Made by a program: the position numbers and the translations under genes
Part shown: one piece after another, positions 11,629-24,067 of the stretch
How the letters are laid out: every line of letters starts with the position of its first letter
Position numbering within the stretch: the stretch's first letter is position 1
The notes under the pieces: model-generated
The model's input: only the letters and a program-made list of their open reading frames with translations
What the model was told of the DNA's origin: nothing
Databases searched by the model: none
Origin: Poa pratensis
Lineage: Eukaryota; Streptophyta; Magnoliopsida; Poales; Poaceae
Reading direction: 5' to 3'
DNA: 64,000 nucleotides
Assembly: GCA_947311845.1 (NCBI GenBank)
Contig: CAMZMU010000040.1
Location: forward strand, 67,513,564-67,577,563

Positions 11629-12650
11629 CTATTTAGTTAAATTTCACATAGTAGCAGACAGTTAACCGTGGTAACATAAAGTTTACTTGTTTCCTATTAA
11701 GTTCAGTTAAATTCAGACATCAAAATAATTGTTGAGGCAAACATTATACTTAATTCAGAATTTATGTTGAACAGTATAAGCAAAAACATGATACACAAAA
11801 ATGAAATGCATTTGACCATATACATAATTCATACACACTTCTTCAATCTCTATTCTTAACCTTCTACAAATATTGCACATTATACATATGCACCATCAAA
11901 ATTAATTGTTGCATTGTTATACACAAGAACCAACAAATTATTTATTTTCCAATTCTAAACATACTCTTGTACACATCACTGTGTTTGTTCACTGTAGTGC
12001 ACTGCACTTGTAAGTTATTATCCTATTCTTAACCTACTACCCTTGTTCAATACACTTGCCTCTTTAAACATACTAGGACTAGACAACTAAAACAAGGACA
12101 CCAAAACATGCAAGTAGCAACTTCTGTCCATAACAGGGAATGAAATATCTTCTGTTTTTCTTTCCAAAATAGAAATGCAAGAAAAACAAGAACTTCTAAA
12201 TATAAATTAAAATCTACCTATCAAAATAGGATTTCGTAGCACTAGGCGATAGGGTTAAAAGCATAGATCCTACGGGACACAGATCATTGAGACACATCTT
12301 TCATAGATCTTACGAGAAGAAAGGATTAGTCCATGAAAAAACAGATCTAAAGACCAGATCCTAGGGGAGAAAAACATATCGTAACCCTAGGATCAATCTC
12401 ACTAATTTGCAGATCTGAAAAATACCGTATCTCTATTTAGGGATAGGGGCTGACCTTGAGGAGAAAATAGGGGAGACGATGGCGCAATTCCGGGACAGCG
12501 ATGATGGCGCAACTCCTAGAAGAGGATAACTACGGTGACGGTGATGACGGTGAGGCTACGCGAGATTAGGAAAACCTAAGTGGGGCGGCAGATGGGGTTG
12601 AGAGTTATCATATCGGGAAGTTTTCAAAATAGTCCTTGCAAAAGTTTGTA
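11629..12650 (-). other. Upstream region of the B3 gene
   Basis: Low-complexity AT-rich DNA (11640-12430) followed by a more GC-rich stretch with GAT/GGCGCAA repeats (12460-12600). A transcription start and an untranslated first exon could lie here, but I see no decisive signal. Confidence 0.3.
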
Positions 12651-13423
12651 ACTTTAAATTGGGCTTCCACCTTTATTCATTTATGGGCTTTTTGTTGTTG
12701 TTGGGCTCTGGTGCGGTTGCAAGTTCATTCATATATAAACATCGCAGGAAACTGAAGAGGTAGCATATGTGTTAGTTCTTCTTCGTGGAAAAAGAGAGGA
12801 GGAGAAACGACCCAGGAGAAGCGCTAGTTCCTCTTCTTGCTATCATTTACGTTAGTTCTATGTTTTGATTCTTCATGCTTACTTCTATCCTTCGGTTCTT
12901 TGCTTCGCTTCTCACATCCTTACTTATTATCTTGGTTGATTGTGGTGAACGGTTCAGAATAACGCGAGAGCAGTGAGTGTTTCTTGTTGTCTTTGTTTGA
13001 TTTATTTTCTTGTTGTCCTGTTCAGAAACTTCGATTTGTTGCAGTAGCGTATTTCAGAACCATTTGGATTGTAGTGTTGTCTTAAGATTGTTGTAGTTGC
13101 AGTAGTTTATTTTAGATCCATTTGTTGTGCTTAATGTTAGATCCATTTGCTGTAGTTGTAGTAGTGTATTCAAATTGTTTTGGTTTCAATCAAGTTGTTG
13201 AAATTATTTGCAGTAGTAATAAAGAATAATTGTATGCAAAACTAATCTTATTGGATTCCTTTTTTGTTTTTAGTTTCCTTTTTAGTGTTACTAAATTCAA
13301 TAACTTAGCTCTAGGCTTTTTAGTGTCTTTACATCCAGAACTTAACTCTGAAATTTATAGTGTTACTAAGTTCAAAAACTTAACTTTGAACTTATTAGTG
13401 TTCCTAAATTTAAAAGCTCCTAC
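12651..13423. other. Intergenic, nothing firm
   Basis: T-rich sequence. Near 13275-13415 a short unit (GTGTTACTAARTTCAAWAACTTA) recurs two to three times at spacings of about 60-90 bases. No gene recognised. Confidence 0.3.
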
Positions 13424-13900
13424 ACCGAAGAAAGGAACATCGGCCAGCGACTTGGGACGATGATGATGAAGATGGTGAGGCAACACCGGCATGGTGAAGG
13501 AACGTTGGAAGGCCGAATGGATTGAGGAGAGGGAATGACATTTTGAAGAAGAAGGCCGAGGCAAAAAACGCAGGAGGAAAAATCGATGAGTTTTGAAATC
13601 AAAGGAGGGAAATGATGGCTCAACATTTGCAAACGAAGAAGGAGTTGGCCGAGAAGAACCACTAAGACAAGATAACAAGGTGGCAACAAATTAGAAAAAC
13701 CGAGGGAAAGAAGATGACCGAAGAGAAGCGCAAGGCAACTTTGATGAGCTTTCACTCCTTCTTGAGTAGAATAAGATGAGGCTAGAGGTCCTTACCGAGG
13801 AGAACAAACTCACGATGATGGATCAGATGAGAAGGCGAGAACATATTGGAAGATTAGAAAGGAGGAGATCTTGCAATTGATGATGCCCTTGACCGGGATG
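13424..13900 (+). pseudogene. NAM-associated (Harbinger ORF-like) C-terminal domain pseudogene
   Basis: On the plus strand, in shifting frames, fragments match the 'RP.G.KKAKEE...KIDE...KKELAEKK...TEEKR...LTEENKLTMMD' pattern found in grass proteins annotated as NAM-associated C-terminal domain. The ENKLTMMDQM part near 13800-13830 is clearest, followed by an ...EEILQLM-like end near 13860-13880. Stops and frameshifts occur throughout. Such sequences often belong to PIF/Harbinger transposons, and a Harbinger-like terminus lies about 430 bases downstream (14325). Confidence 0.6.
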
Positions 13901-14299
13901 ATTGGAGATAGAGTTACAACTAGTGGTGGTGGCGGTGAGAAGATGGCAACGACGGTGGTGGAAATGGAGAAAATGGCAACAATGATGTTGCTTGATTTAT
14001 GAGGCATTTGATGTATTCTTTTGGTTATGTTTATTTAATTGCTACTTGTTTTAAGATGGCCCATACTTTTGGATCGATAACCATGGTCAAGTTTGAATTT
14101 GAATATTTATAATTTTAAAATTGTAGTCTAATATTGAGTATTGAATCCTACTGTCTAATATTATTTGGCTAACCTAAGAAAACTTGTCTAAATGTTAAAA
14201 TTCGCAAAAAATCGCAAAGATTCTATTTGAGTGTACAAAGGATATGTTCCTTCGAAACCGGAATCATAGAGAAAAAACGGTTTGTGGTTTTACTGTATG

Positions 14300-14325
14300 G
14301 CTTAGTGCGGTATCTAGAGTTGCTC
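14300..14325. mobile_element. Probable PIF/Harbinger right terminus
   Basis: The sequence ends TAGAGTTGCTC directly followed by TAA (14326-14328). This equals an inverted GAGCAACTCTA terminus next to the usual TAA target. The matching left end was not found, so the element is partial or degraded. Confidence 0.4.
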
Positions 14326-14942
14326 TAACACAAATAACGAAAGTGACTATGCACAGTTTTGTAGCTGTGCACTTACAAAAAAAAAACGTAGCAGTGGACA
14401 ACAGGTGTGTGGTGGTTTGGTGGAAGCCCAACGAAGTCGACTAGGGATGTGAGGGCCCTGACACCTTCGCTCCTAGTGGTTCCCTAGATTTTTGTCGATG
14501 AGACGTTCCAGCAAACCCCACTCTCATGTCGGCCGATGGCGCATACGACGGTGTCACCGGTGGCGCTCGTCGCTCTCTCGCCGACGCAAGTCGGCATCCC
14601 TGCCTCCTCATCCCAGGGCGACAAGGGCATGGGGATTTCCGCAAGCAGGTCAGGTTTCACAATGGACTCCGGCCCAGCCAGTATGTGCCCGTGAGATGGG
14701 CTACTCCTGGACCTCTCCGGTATTTTCCAGCCCAGCTACTCCACTGATCAAACGGGCCGTCCACTCAACGACTGTTACATCCCGCAGTGCTGTTCTGTTT
14801 CCTTTCTTGCGGACCAATTCGAGACACAGAGGCGATCGAGAAGGGTCTGAGATTCGGGACTCGCCGGCGACGCAGCAGGAAAGCGTTCAGGCCGCCGCGG
14901 TTGGGGAGAAGCCCGAGAACCCCAGGGAGGAGGGTATTAAAG

Positions 14943-16342
14943 ATGGCGCCGGCGAAGGGGTGGAGCCGGACGGCCGGGAGCGCGCGGTCCTTCGTGGGGA
15001 ACGCGCTGGGCGGCGTCCGCGGGTGGAGCAACGCCGCCTCCTGGGCCGTCGCCGGGACCCTCGCCTACTACCTCTGGGTCAGGCCCGCGCGCCAGCTCAA
15101 GAAGGAGCAGGAGGTGATTGGTTTTGTTCTCCCCCTTGCTAATTCACCCCTATCGCCGTTGTAGTTCTTCTTCTGTTGGATGCCTGGATGGTTCAGTCTG
15201 GACGCGTTGCTTTCTCAAATCACCGTAGGTTGCAGTTGCCCACATCTGTACCTTGCCTGCTTAGTTACTCCCTGGCAACTTTAGAAAATTGATGCGTGTG
15301 TAGGTAGTGGTATCAAGAGCTCTATGTTTTACTTTAGGAATTGTACCTTGGATTTGCTCGGAATCAATGCTGCTGTCGGCTGATTGTCCATTCCTTTTTG
15401 GTAGGGACTTAAAATACCTGGGCTGGTGTTCATCTTGGATGCATTGATACCATTTTAGGAGTAGTTGCGTGAGCTATTTTTGCTTGTAGAGTTAAAATTG
15501 TGAATCTTAATATATTCTTCCAGCAAGAATAATGCAATGATGTATTCTGATAAATGGTTTTTCCACAACATACAATATACCTGTGAAGAACTAGGCAAGG
15601 AGGTGGAAATACACTTAGGGAAAATAAATGGCTGTATTTTTAAAAACTTGGAACATCTATTTTCACCCCTTGCAGTCACCATATTGAAATGATAGAATGA
15701 ATTGTCACTTTCTATGTGTTGTCCTTTTCTTCAAATGGAAATGGGCACTTCAATTCGAAAATGTGGTTTAATAATTTCATAACTCCAGTAAGAGACCCTT
15801 GTTTTACCTACAAGAAATGGTTCCAAATGTCAGTTGTTCTTGCAGTTACTGTCGTGTCTCATCTATCCTGATAAGCAGTTGTTGCCTTTTCTTTATCTGA
15901 ATTCTTCTTTGATAGAGTGATAAGCTGTTTTCATTCTATTTCATTCACCTATGCCTTTGGTTGCATGTCCAGAGAATGCACCAAGTTACTTCAAACTATT
16001 GCAGTGTTATCTTATTTCAAGCTTCCCCTGTTAATATGAATTTGAATCTGGTAATTTTTCTCTCCACTTAATTTGAAAATGGTATACATTTTTTTTCCAC
16101 AGGAACGAGCTGCTTTAACTGCTGCCTCAGATCCTTACCGTTATGTTGAGAAACGGAAGCCAATTCCTGACCCCCAGGTAACCTCATCTCCTCACTTTCA
16201 CTAGATCCCTGAGACACAAACAAGAAGTTATACCATGAACTGGTTCTTCGAGTTGCTTCCTAAACTATTACTGCATATAATTGAGCAGGACACTGGCCTA
16301 ACTTACGGGAAGAAGAAGGATCCTACAAAGTCTGACAACTAG
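14943..16342 (+). CDS. 99-aa single-pass membrane protein of unknown function, 3 exons
   Basis: Exons are 14943-15113, 16103-16177 and 16289-16342. All introns are GT-AG, phase 0 at both joins, giving 99 aa. The N-terminus is basic with Ser and Trp (MAPAKGWSRTAG) and acidic residues are absent, compatible with a mitochondrial presequence or anchor. One hydrophobic segment spans about residues 31-46 (AASWAVAGTLAYYLWV). A charged helical stretch follows (QLKKEQEERAALTAA), then a Pro/Lys-rich tail ending TKSDN. TGGGCT and AGCCCA motifs near 14695-14740 resemble site II elements common upstream of plant mitochondrial and ribosomal protein genes. The exon structure and preserved frame argue for a real gene. 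I do not recognise the family and assign no function. Confidence 0.8.
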
Positions 16343-16600
16343 TTCATCTGGGAACATCTTGTACCATAATGCACTATCTGCTTGCCTGGCAACGTTAAAA
16401 TTTGGGATTTCAGCAAGTCTGACTGCAAAAAAAAAACGTTGCTTCCCCATGCTAGCAGTCCCAGATCTTGTTGTTGCCGTGCCTCTGCGTTTTGAGTAAT
16501 TTAGCTTTCGCTTTTGTGTTTCTTGCTTGTTCAGACCGACGGCACTTTGCTAGACACAAGGAACCAAGTACCGGAAATGTAAATGTGTAAATTTCTCCAG
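16343..16600 (+). other. Probable 3' UTR of the 99-aa gene
   Basis: Downstream of the stop, with no coding signal. It contains an A9 tract at 16428-16436. Confidence 0.3.
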
Positions 16601-17393
16601 AACGGACTGGGGACGTCGTTGCTACCTTGTCTTTGCTTAGAAGTTGGTGTACGGACATATTAATATCGGTGGCACTTCGTTTCTTTCCGTGTACTCACTG
16701 TTGCTGGCTACTGCTTTCAACATGCTAAAGAATAAAGGATTGTTCCAAGGTGGCTATGATATGAGTGTCAATTGCTTCTTGTGTACCATTATACTGCTCG
16801 GGTTTTTTGACACGGAAGATTTTATTGATATTTAACAGCAACGTACATACACAATTTGGCATTGCATCATGCAAGAAACAGCAGCTACGCCTGCATTTAG
16901 ACAAATATTGCTTCCTGGATGTAAGCACCTGAAACTAAGAGGCATGTTCTGAATTTTCAGAGGTAGTTTAGCATGGTGGTGAGCTCTAAAGTTGTAACCT
17001 CTATTGGGCACTGCTCGATTACATAGCTAAAGCGTGGTATCTCCTGCTGTGGTGGAAATGGCCTGAGGGCGAGCCTTGTGTTGTGCTAGGTATCGCCCGA
17101 ACGGACTGGACAAATCATCGCTAACCTTGTCTTTGCTTAGCTAGATGTTCAGAAAGCGGCCATACCACCATCCGTGGCACTTGGTTTTTTTTTCGTGTAC
17201 TGTATACCGTCACTGCTGTTGCTAGTGTTTTCAGCATGCTAAAGAATAAATAACAGTTCAACGGTTCTCTATGATACTGGTAGATTACATAGCTAAAGTC
17301 CCCGCCAAAAAAAAGGATTAGGTACCTAGAGTGTGTTCTCTCCCGCCGAGGTGGAAATGGGCCGTGGGCGAGGTATTGTGCTTGTGCTTAGTG
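16600..17393. repeat. Diverged tandem duplication downstream of the 99-aa gene
   Basis: The block at about 16600-16765 (from AACGGACTGGG to a CATGCTAAAGAATAAA motif) recurs at about 17100-17278 with many changes. A second pair follows: GATTACATAGCTAAAG plus a GGTGGAAATGG segment near 17018-17090, repeated near 17284-17390. Spacing is about 500 and 290 bases. This suggests serial local duplication of gene-flanking DNA. Confidence 0.6.
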
Positions 17394-18110
17394 TAGGGAT
17401 GAAAATGGAGCGGAATCTTTCCGACTTTTCCGCGAAAAAACGGAAACGGAATGGAAATACGGAAACGGAAACGGAATTTTGCAAAACGGAAACGGAAACG
17501 GAAACTTTTATGTGGAAACGGAAACGGAAACGAAACAGCAGATTCCGGCGGAATGACCACGGAAACGGAACTTTCCGTTTCCGGTAATACGGTGCTTTCC
17601 ACATCCAGTAGGGCCAGTAATTCCAGTAGAAACATTTAGGCACATTACATGATATGAATAAAAAAATAAAAGGATCTGAAGCTACCGTGTTTAGGCCATA
17701 TATACTCGCATATCATGTCCCTCTCGAGTCGTTACCAGTTCGACATTTCAGTGTAGCACTAGTGTTAAGGACGATAGTAGATGTTTCTTAATGTTGCCAA
17801 AGTTGATAGCATATGCACACTATATTATATAATCATGATAACTCGTTATATTTTATTTCATCTTAAAAAATTGACAATTTTGTTGGTTTGATTGAGTTTT
17901 CGTGCATTATTTAAGGGGTCGCTTTGTTCCGGCAAACATCCGCTTTCTGTTCCGTGTCCGCACCGTATTCGGTACATATCTGTTTCCGATAATTTTTGTT
18001 TCCGTATTTGTTTCCGGGGTTTCTGTATTCGTTTCCGCTTCCGCAAAAAAATATGAAAACAAATGTGGCACCACTCAGTTCCGTCCGTATCCGCTCCGTT
18101 TTCATCCCTA
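17394..18110. mobile_element. hAT MITE (717 bp) with exact 8-bp TSD
   Basis: Termini are TAGGGATGAAAATGGAGCGG and its inverted counterpart CCGCTCCGTTTTCATCCCTA. The 8-bp TSD GCTTAGTG is exact (17386-17393 and 18111-18118). The interior near both ends is packed with CGGAAAC-type repeats, the subterminal repeats expected as transposase binding sites in hAT elements. No transposase is encoded. Confidence 0.92.
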
Positions 18111-18124
18111 GCTTAGTGTCACCT

Positions 18125-18438
18125 GAGCACGATTTTTCAAAAGAAAACTGCGTGTCCTTTGATGCATCCCGGAGTGTTGGCCGCTTCATCTACGTTGGAG
18201 TGCCCCGTATCAGCTCCTCCCATAGCGGCTTCTTCTATCCGGCAAGGATGGAAGGCCGGTCAGATCTTTGTGGAGTGGTGTTTCGAGCTTGGATCTAGGT
18301 GCTCTCGGAGTTGTGTGGGCACTGTCCTGTAGTGTTGGCGTTCGTTGTATGGTTTTCACCCGGTTTCTCCCGCAAATAAACCGGGCACGTTCTTCCTATT
18401 TAATGGATAAGGCAAAGCCTTTGTCTTCGTTTTAAAAA
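18125..18438 (+). mobile_element. 5'-truncated LINE-like 3' end
   Basis: GC-rich sequence grades into a terminal block with CCGGTTTCTCCCGCAAATAAACCGGGC, AAGGCAAAGCC and a short A-rich tail (TTTTAAAAAGA). Similar 3' blocks appear at 27370-27477 and 29400-29568. No reverse transcriptase remains and the 5' boundary is approximate. Confidence 0.5.
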
Positions 18439-19675
18439 GAAGTGTTCCGTTTAATATGTACTGAATTGTGCACTACAAAATATTACGCCGGACACCCAAA
18501 TCCCAAGCTCCACGATCGTCCTTGCTTTCAGTTTTGCAAATACCATGGCGACATCTGATCCGAAGTCCGGTTGATGTAACACCGAACCTCCCAACGCAAA
18601 CTTTTTTGTGTGTGCATACATTTTTTCTATAAATTTGCGTAAAAGTGATGCAACATTTCGAACATGCTCGTGTAGTAAGGATAAAAGTATCCAACAAATT
18701 CCATTTGATTGTAGCAAAACATAAACATGGAAAATTAGCGTGCAACATATGTGTCCAATGAAGACAACATCACATGAACACATTTGCAGAAAAATTCCTT
18801 TGAAGCATACGCTCAGAAATCTTTGTAACATGTTGCTCATGGGTACATAAAAAAGGTGTAAGAGCTTGCCACATATCGCAACAACTTCCGCAACACCAGA
18901 AAATTCCCCCAAAATCGTTTACTCCCATGCTTTCAAATAATTAAAGTTTTAGGTTTGTCCTGAGTTAAACTATCTTGAGTTTGACCAAATTTGTATACGC
19001 CAACATCTACCACCTATTTAGCTCTGTTAAATGTATGTATCGTACAATATACTTTCATGTTATACAGATTTAACATTATTGATATTGACACGTTTTTTTT
19101 GAAAATGATGATGTCCCGGGACACAATTTTTAATAATTTCGGTCAAATGTACAGATATTTACTTTGGACAAACTTAGAATTTCTATCAACAACAGAGGCA
19201 CCGACCATGCCATCGCAGTCTCGCGGGCAAGGAATCCGCCTCATCTAAGCCCTGCCTTCACTAAATCAGGCCACCCGAACTCATTTTTATCAGAGCATCA
19301 TGTTTATCAAGCTTGCCTCCATGAAGGTGCTCCGGTCTTAGTTCCATAGCTATTATTGAGATGCGGGGGAGGATGATCAGAGAGGTGGAGAGAAGTGGGG
19401 CAGCCACGGATGGGAGAAAGAAGCGACGAGAGATAGGAGGAGCAATTCAGGGACAGAGGCATCGGGAAGAGAAGCACCGGTGGCGCAAGGCCAGGGAGGC
19501 CTTGCGAATGATACGGCTGGCTGATGCATTAGTTACTACCGGAACAGAAACATTTTCCTTATACTTTCATAATAACCCATATCAGGCACGCGCGCACGTA
19601 CACACGCACGCACACACACACACCCCATGGAGACTTCGATCTGAAAACCTACTACCAGCGTTCCGTAAACAAAGG
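18439..19675. other. Intergenic, unclassified repeats
   Basis: 18480-18920 has a transposon-like look (words such as TTGCAACAACTTCCGCAACA) but no ends. 18940-19190 includes ACTATCTTGAGTTTGACCAAATTTGTA, typical of Stowaway-like grass MITE interiors. A short CA-rich tract lies at 19590-19625. No gene is recognised. Confidence 0.35.
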
Positions 19676-19894
19676 CATATAAATTTTGTCAAAACTCAAA
19701 TCGTGTAAAGTTTGTCTAAACTTTTAGAAAAAAATATCAACCTATACAATGTCAAATCAATCTTATTAGATACATCATTAAATATATTTAAATGTATGTC
19801 TATATAATTATTAAAAGTGTTTCTATAAACTTGGTAGATGTTTAATTTTTACTTCAGAAAAATTTATACGGATTGTTTAAGAAAATGGAGGTAG
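19676..19894. mobile_element. Degenerate Stowaway-like MITE
   Basis: AT-rich interior typical of grass Stowaways (TCAAACTTT, TAGATGTTTAATTTTT). The right end, AATGGAGGTAGTA, is a damaged form of ACGGAGGGAGTA. The left terminus is not clear. Confidence 0.4.
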
Positions 19895-20127
19895 TACTAA
19901 AAAGCAAGATCAACTTGAATCACTGAAAAGCAAGGCAACTTGCACAAACGGGTAGAGAAATCAAGAGCCCCACTGCAGGTTTGCAACATCCTGGACAAGG
20001 ACAAGCGTGTCGGTCAAAGAAAGCGAAGAGCGGCACGGGAGAAAAGTGGAGAAAGCGGCGGCCAACTGGAAGTCTGGAACGAACAAGCCCTCGTCTCGTT
20101 TCCCCAAAAATCGCAGCGAAAGGAGGA

Positions 20128-23100
20128 ATGGAATCGCCGAGCTCGCCGGCGGCGCCTCCCGATCCGATCCATGCCATGTCGGACCCCGACGCCCCCTCTC
20201 CGGCCCCGGCGCCTTCCCCCTCTCCGGTCCCGCCGCCCCCGCCGGTCGAGTGGCCCGAGGACGGCGTGCTGACGCGGGACTGGGTGGCGGACTTCACCGC
20301 CACGCTCGACTGGTGCTCGCGGAGCCTCCCGCCGGACAAGATCCCGTCCATCCTCTCCCCCGACTTCGTCCGGCGGCTCCTCCTCGCCGCGGCCGTCATC
20401 CTCCACCGCGAGCCCAACATCGTCCGTGTCGACCCGCGGCCCGACCAGGCCGTCGTCGTCGTCGGGGACGTCCATGGGCAGCTCCACGACGTCATGTTCC
20501 TGCTCCGGGACGCCGGGTTCCCCTCCGAGGAGCGGATCTTCGTCTTCAACGGGGACTATGTGGATCGCGGCGCATGGGGCCTCGAGACCTTGCTCCTCCT
20601 CCTGGCTTGGAAGGTGAATTTTCCCCCACAATCTTACTGGCTTAAGCTTGTTATCACCAACACTCTCGCACATTTTTACTTCTAATAAGTAGCAGTATTT
20701 ATGTTTCTGCGCTTAATCAATGCAGTAGATAGAAAGGTGTTCTGCAAGTAACCTGAGTTATGAACCACTTTTTTAGCTTCCTAATGGAAACTACTCCAGC
20801 AATGTAGCTTCACATTGAAAGGCGTCGTTCACTTGTTCATTCCTTTGTTTGAGTTTAACTTCGGAAGTCTGTTTTTGGGCATATTGATTGATGTGTCCAT
20901 TCATACAGCACAGAATCCTGTGACCCAGTCCCTAAGATTAGAAATGTACCACTGCCATCAAGGACTTTGTTATCGCAGGCTGGCGGTGTTTTTAAAAAGT
21001 CTAACGCCCTTACACTATGTACTAACAAACTGGGAGAGATGGAAGATTCATCATATACATCTAATTATCCTTTTCTCTTTCTGAAAAATGTAGTAGATGA
21101 TAGATTCCCTTAAGCTGTGAGGCAATGTAAACTACCAGCTAACGGTCATCAGCGTGTTTCATTTCTTGCAGATATTGCTTCCAAATTGTGTGTATCTTCT
21201 CCGAGGAAATCATGAATCCAAGTACTGCACATCAGTATATGGTTTTGAAAAGGAGGTCATGGTTAAATATAAAGGTCAAGGCAGTCAAGTGTATCGGAAG
21301 TTTTTAAGATGTTTTGAAGATCTCCCTCTAGCATCAATAATAGCAGGATCCGTTTACACTGCTCATGGAGGGATTTTTCGTGGGGCGATTGCATTACCAT
21401 CAAAAAGATTGAAAAGGGACAAGAAAGGTCACAAACACAAGGCAAATTCTACCGATGACTCTAATATTTTGAAGCTTGGATCCCTGGACGAGTTGTTAAA
21501 AGCAAGGAGAACTGTTCTTGACCCTCCGTGGGAGGGTAAAAACTTAATTCCTGGAGATGTGCTTTGGTCTGATCCTTCCATGGAGAAGGGCATTTCCCTG
21601 AATAAGGAAAGAGGCATTGGTTTGCTTTGGGGTCCAGATATCACTCAACAGTTTCTATACACAAATAATTTGAAGGTTTGTTTTCTTTAATTATTGTTGT
21701 AGCATGCTTGATTTAAATTTATCTGATGAGATATTTTATTTCTCATTAAGTTATTTATTTTGATGCTTGAATGTTCAAGTTTGCATCCCATATTACAATA
21801 TATATGCATTCTTGAAAATATACCTAAAGAATGTTTGGATTAGGGAGTTACAATTTAGGAGCTTGTGATTCTCCTGTTAAGGCCTACATGTTTGCTTGCT
21901 TTATCAATCATTATTCCTTCATTACATCTTCCTTTCGGTAGTATGTTCTTCATAGCGCACACACTTGCTAGACTTCAGTGTAGGTTCAGTTGGTATATTA
22001 AACACGACTGTCTTTCCTGTTTCCCAATTGTTGTGATTTACTAGTGCAGTAACAGAGTGTGTCATGCATTGTAGGTGATTAAAATGATACGATTTATGTT
22101 GCCGTATTTGTCTCAACTCAAGTACCTATTATCATAACATTTTCTCTCTACTGTTGTTTGTGACACGTAACATACTGCCAACTTATTCCTTTTAATGTTG
22201 CCTGCTGTCTCACAGTTGGTGGTTACATTTCCATGCTCAACGTACTGGTGATATGTCTGACTAGTTGTATATGAGACGGTTTTAGTTAAACTACTAAAGT
22301 TTAGCATGAATTAAGTAGTATTTAACATCCTAACAGCTTCTCTAGTTTGTGCTGTCTCAGCACAAAATTGCAAATGCTAGTTGGTGAACTAAATCCTATA
22401 CCGCATGGTTCTAATTAGCTCAGTGTATATGTTCAACATTTAATGCTGAAATATCTGTAGCATCGGTTCAAGTTATAGATTGGTCTGTACGCACATGTTA
22501 TGGAATGTGATATGTTTTCGCATATTATGTGTCTCCTTCGTAGCAGTAGAAACTAGGGATTATCATGAAACTATAGAAATTTTAATTCGTACTTCCACTT
22601 TTCTTTGAACAAAGTTAATCATCAGATCACATGAAGGTCCAGATGCAAGAGATAAGCGACACGATCTATTAGGAATGGACAGTGGATATACAACTGACCA
22701 TCATGTCGCATGTGGGAAGTTAATAACTCTCTTCAGTGCTCCGGACTATCCACAATTTCAGGTTATACTTTGTTACATTATTTGTGCTTAGATACAAGTT
22801 TCATAAGTCTGATTGATTTACAACTAATATAAAACTGTAATTCATATTGCGTATTGTCTCAGTACTCTTGGAAAATATTGTGTAGTGTTAATCTAACAAT
22901 CAATATCTGATTTTGGTACAGGCTTCGGAGGAGGACCGTTACAACAATTCTGGGGCATACATTGTCCTCAGTCCTCCTGATTTCGCTACCCCTGATTTCC
23001 ATAGTTTTCAAGCTGTAAAGCCTCGCCCTAAGGTATGTGCTGCATGTTGCATTCCTAAGCTTGAAAAGTTTGTCTTCAATAATATTTCATCATATGATGC

Positions 23101-23312
23101 TTATGTAGGAGGAATCATTTTCCTCAGAAAAATGTCGTTTTGCATGCCATTTTTTATGCTACTTATCTCTTATGGGGTTGGGAAACAAATGGACTGAATA
23201 TATTATTTTTCTGGTGTAGGCGAATCCCTACTATGATTTTGAAGAAGTAATTGATTCCGATGAAGAGTTGAATCTAGGGGCCATGGATACTGGCACTTCA
23301 AGCAGTTCATGA
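20128..23312 (+). CDS. PP7: Serine/threonine protein phosphatase, PP7-type, 5 exons
   Basis: Exons are 20128-20613, 21172-21675, 22615-22761, 22922-23032 and 23220-23312. All introns are GT-AG, phase 0 at every join, giving 446 aa. It is a PPP-family metallophosphatase that removes phosphate from Ser/Thr with two metal ions. Motifs are GDVHG (113-117), GDYVDRG (142-148), GNHE (174-177), TAHGG around His227, and RSHEG with His336 followed by SAPDYPQF. The N-terminus is Pro/Ser-rich. A Lys-rich insert ([14 protein letters not shown]) lies between the HGG motif and the PDYPQF block; this insert is characteristic of plant PP7, reported in blue-light and heat responses. Arabidopsis PP7 is slightly shorter. 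The ATG at 20128 is used; an in-frame ATG at 20176 is an alternative. The tail is acidic and Ser-rich. Confidence 0.93.
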
Positions 23313-23927
23313 CATCTTGTATTGTATCACTGTACTTAGGATGCGAACTGTCACCATGAACCGGGGTAGTGGCACATATTTTGCTGTAATTGAAACTAAC
23401 ATGCAGGCTTATTAGAAATATTTTGTTATGTCCGGCAAGGCACCAAGTTTGGCAGTTGGTTTGTTTAGCTGTTGTTTCTTCGAGTTTCTCGAAATTTATG
23501 GCAGATTATCTTGGTAATATGTTTGAAGGGTGGGTGCTGAACTTGAACACCAAGCCTGCAGGAGCCAGTTGTACCCACCCAAAGCTAGAAATACAGAGTG
23601 TTGGTTTCTGACGGAATTAAGCATCTGTGTTCTGTACTGCTGTGAATTCTGCTTCTTCTTCTCTGGTTATTTGTTTCCGAGTTCTAACTTTGTCCAGCCG
23701 CTTTGGTGTATTTGTTTTTCTCTCGAGTGTTCTCATGAAAACGTGTCAACAAGATGTTTCTCAAGAAACAGATAACCGACGTGCTCGAGCACTTATGCTC
23801 CCACAACACCCTCTCCGACGACTGCGCCGTGGTGTAGGATGATAGACCCTCGGTCTGTCCTTGATCAGTCGATCCACCCATCCATCTACAACCTATGATA
23901 AGTACAGTTCTTGCTACAGTCCAATCC
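23313..23927 (+). other. 3' flank of PP7
   Basis: Contains the probable 3' UTR (T-rich to about 23750) and then intergenic DNA. No further gene is recognised. Confidence 0.35.
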
Positions 23928-24067
23928 GCAAACACTCCTATGCTATTACTTAGGCCCCGCTTGGGATGGCGTATTCTAACCAATACGGGGGTAAATTGCA
24001 AACACTCCTATGCTATTACTTAGGCCCCGCTTGGGATGGCGTATTCTAACCAATACGGGGGTAAATT
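23928..24067. repeat. Perfect 70-bp tandem duplication
   Basis: 23928-23997 and 23998-24067 are identical. The unit spans 25 bases of flanking DNA plus 45 bases of the left end of the Tourist element, including its TTA target. Confidence 0.95.

Noticed and set aside
13355..13755. Two minus-strand frames of about 110 codons
   Set aside because: Antisense to the NAM-like pseudogene; Pro/Ser/Leu-rich without motif.
20007..20673. Two further long frames over PP7 exon 1 (one on each strand)
   Set aside because: Shadows of the GC-rich PP7 coding exon; the PP7 frame has all catalytic motifs.
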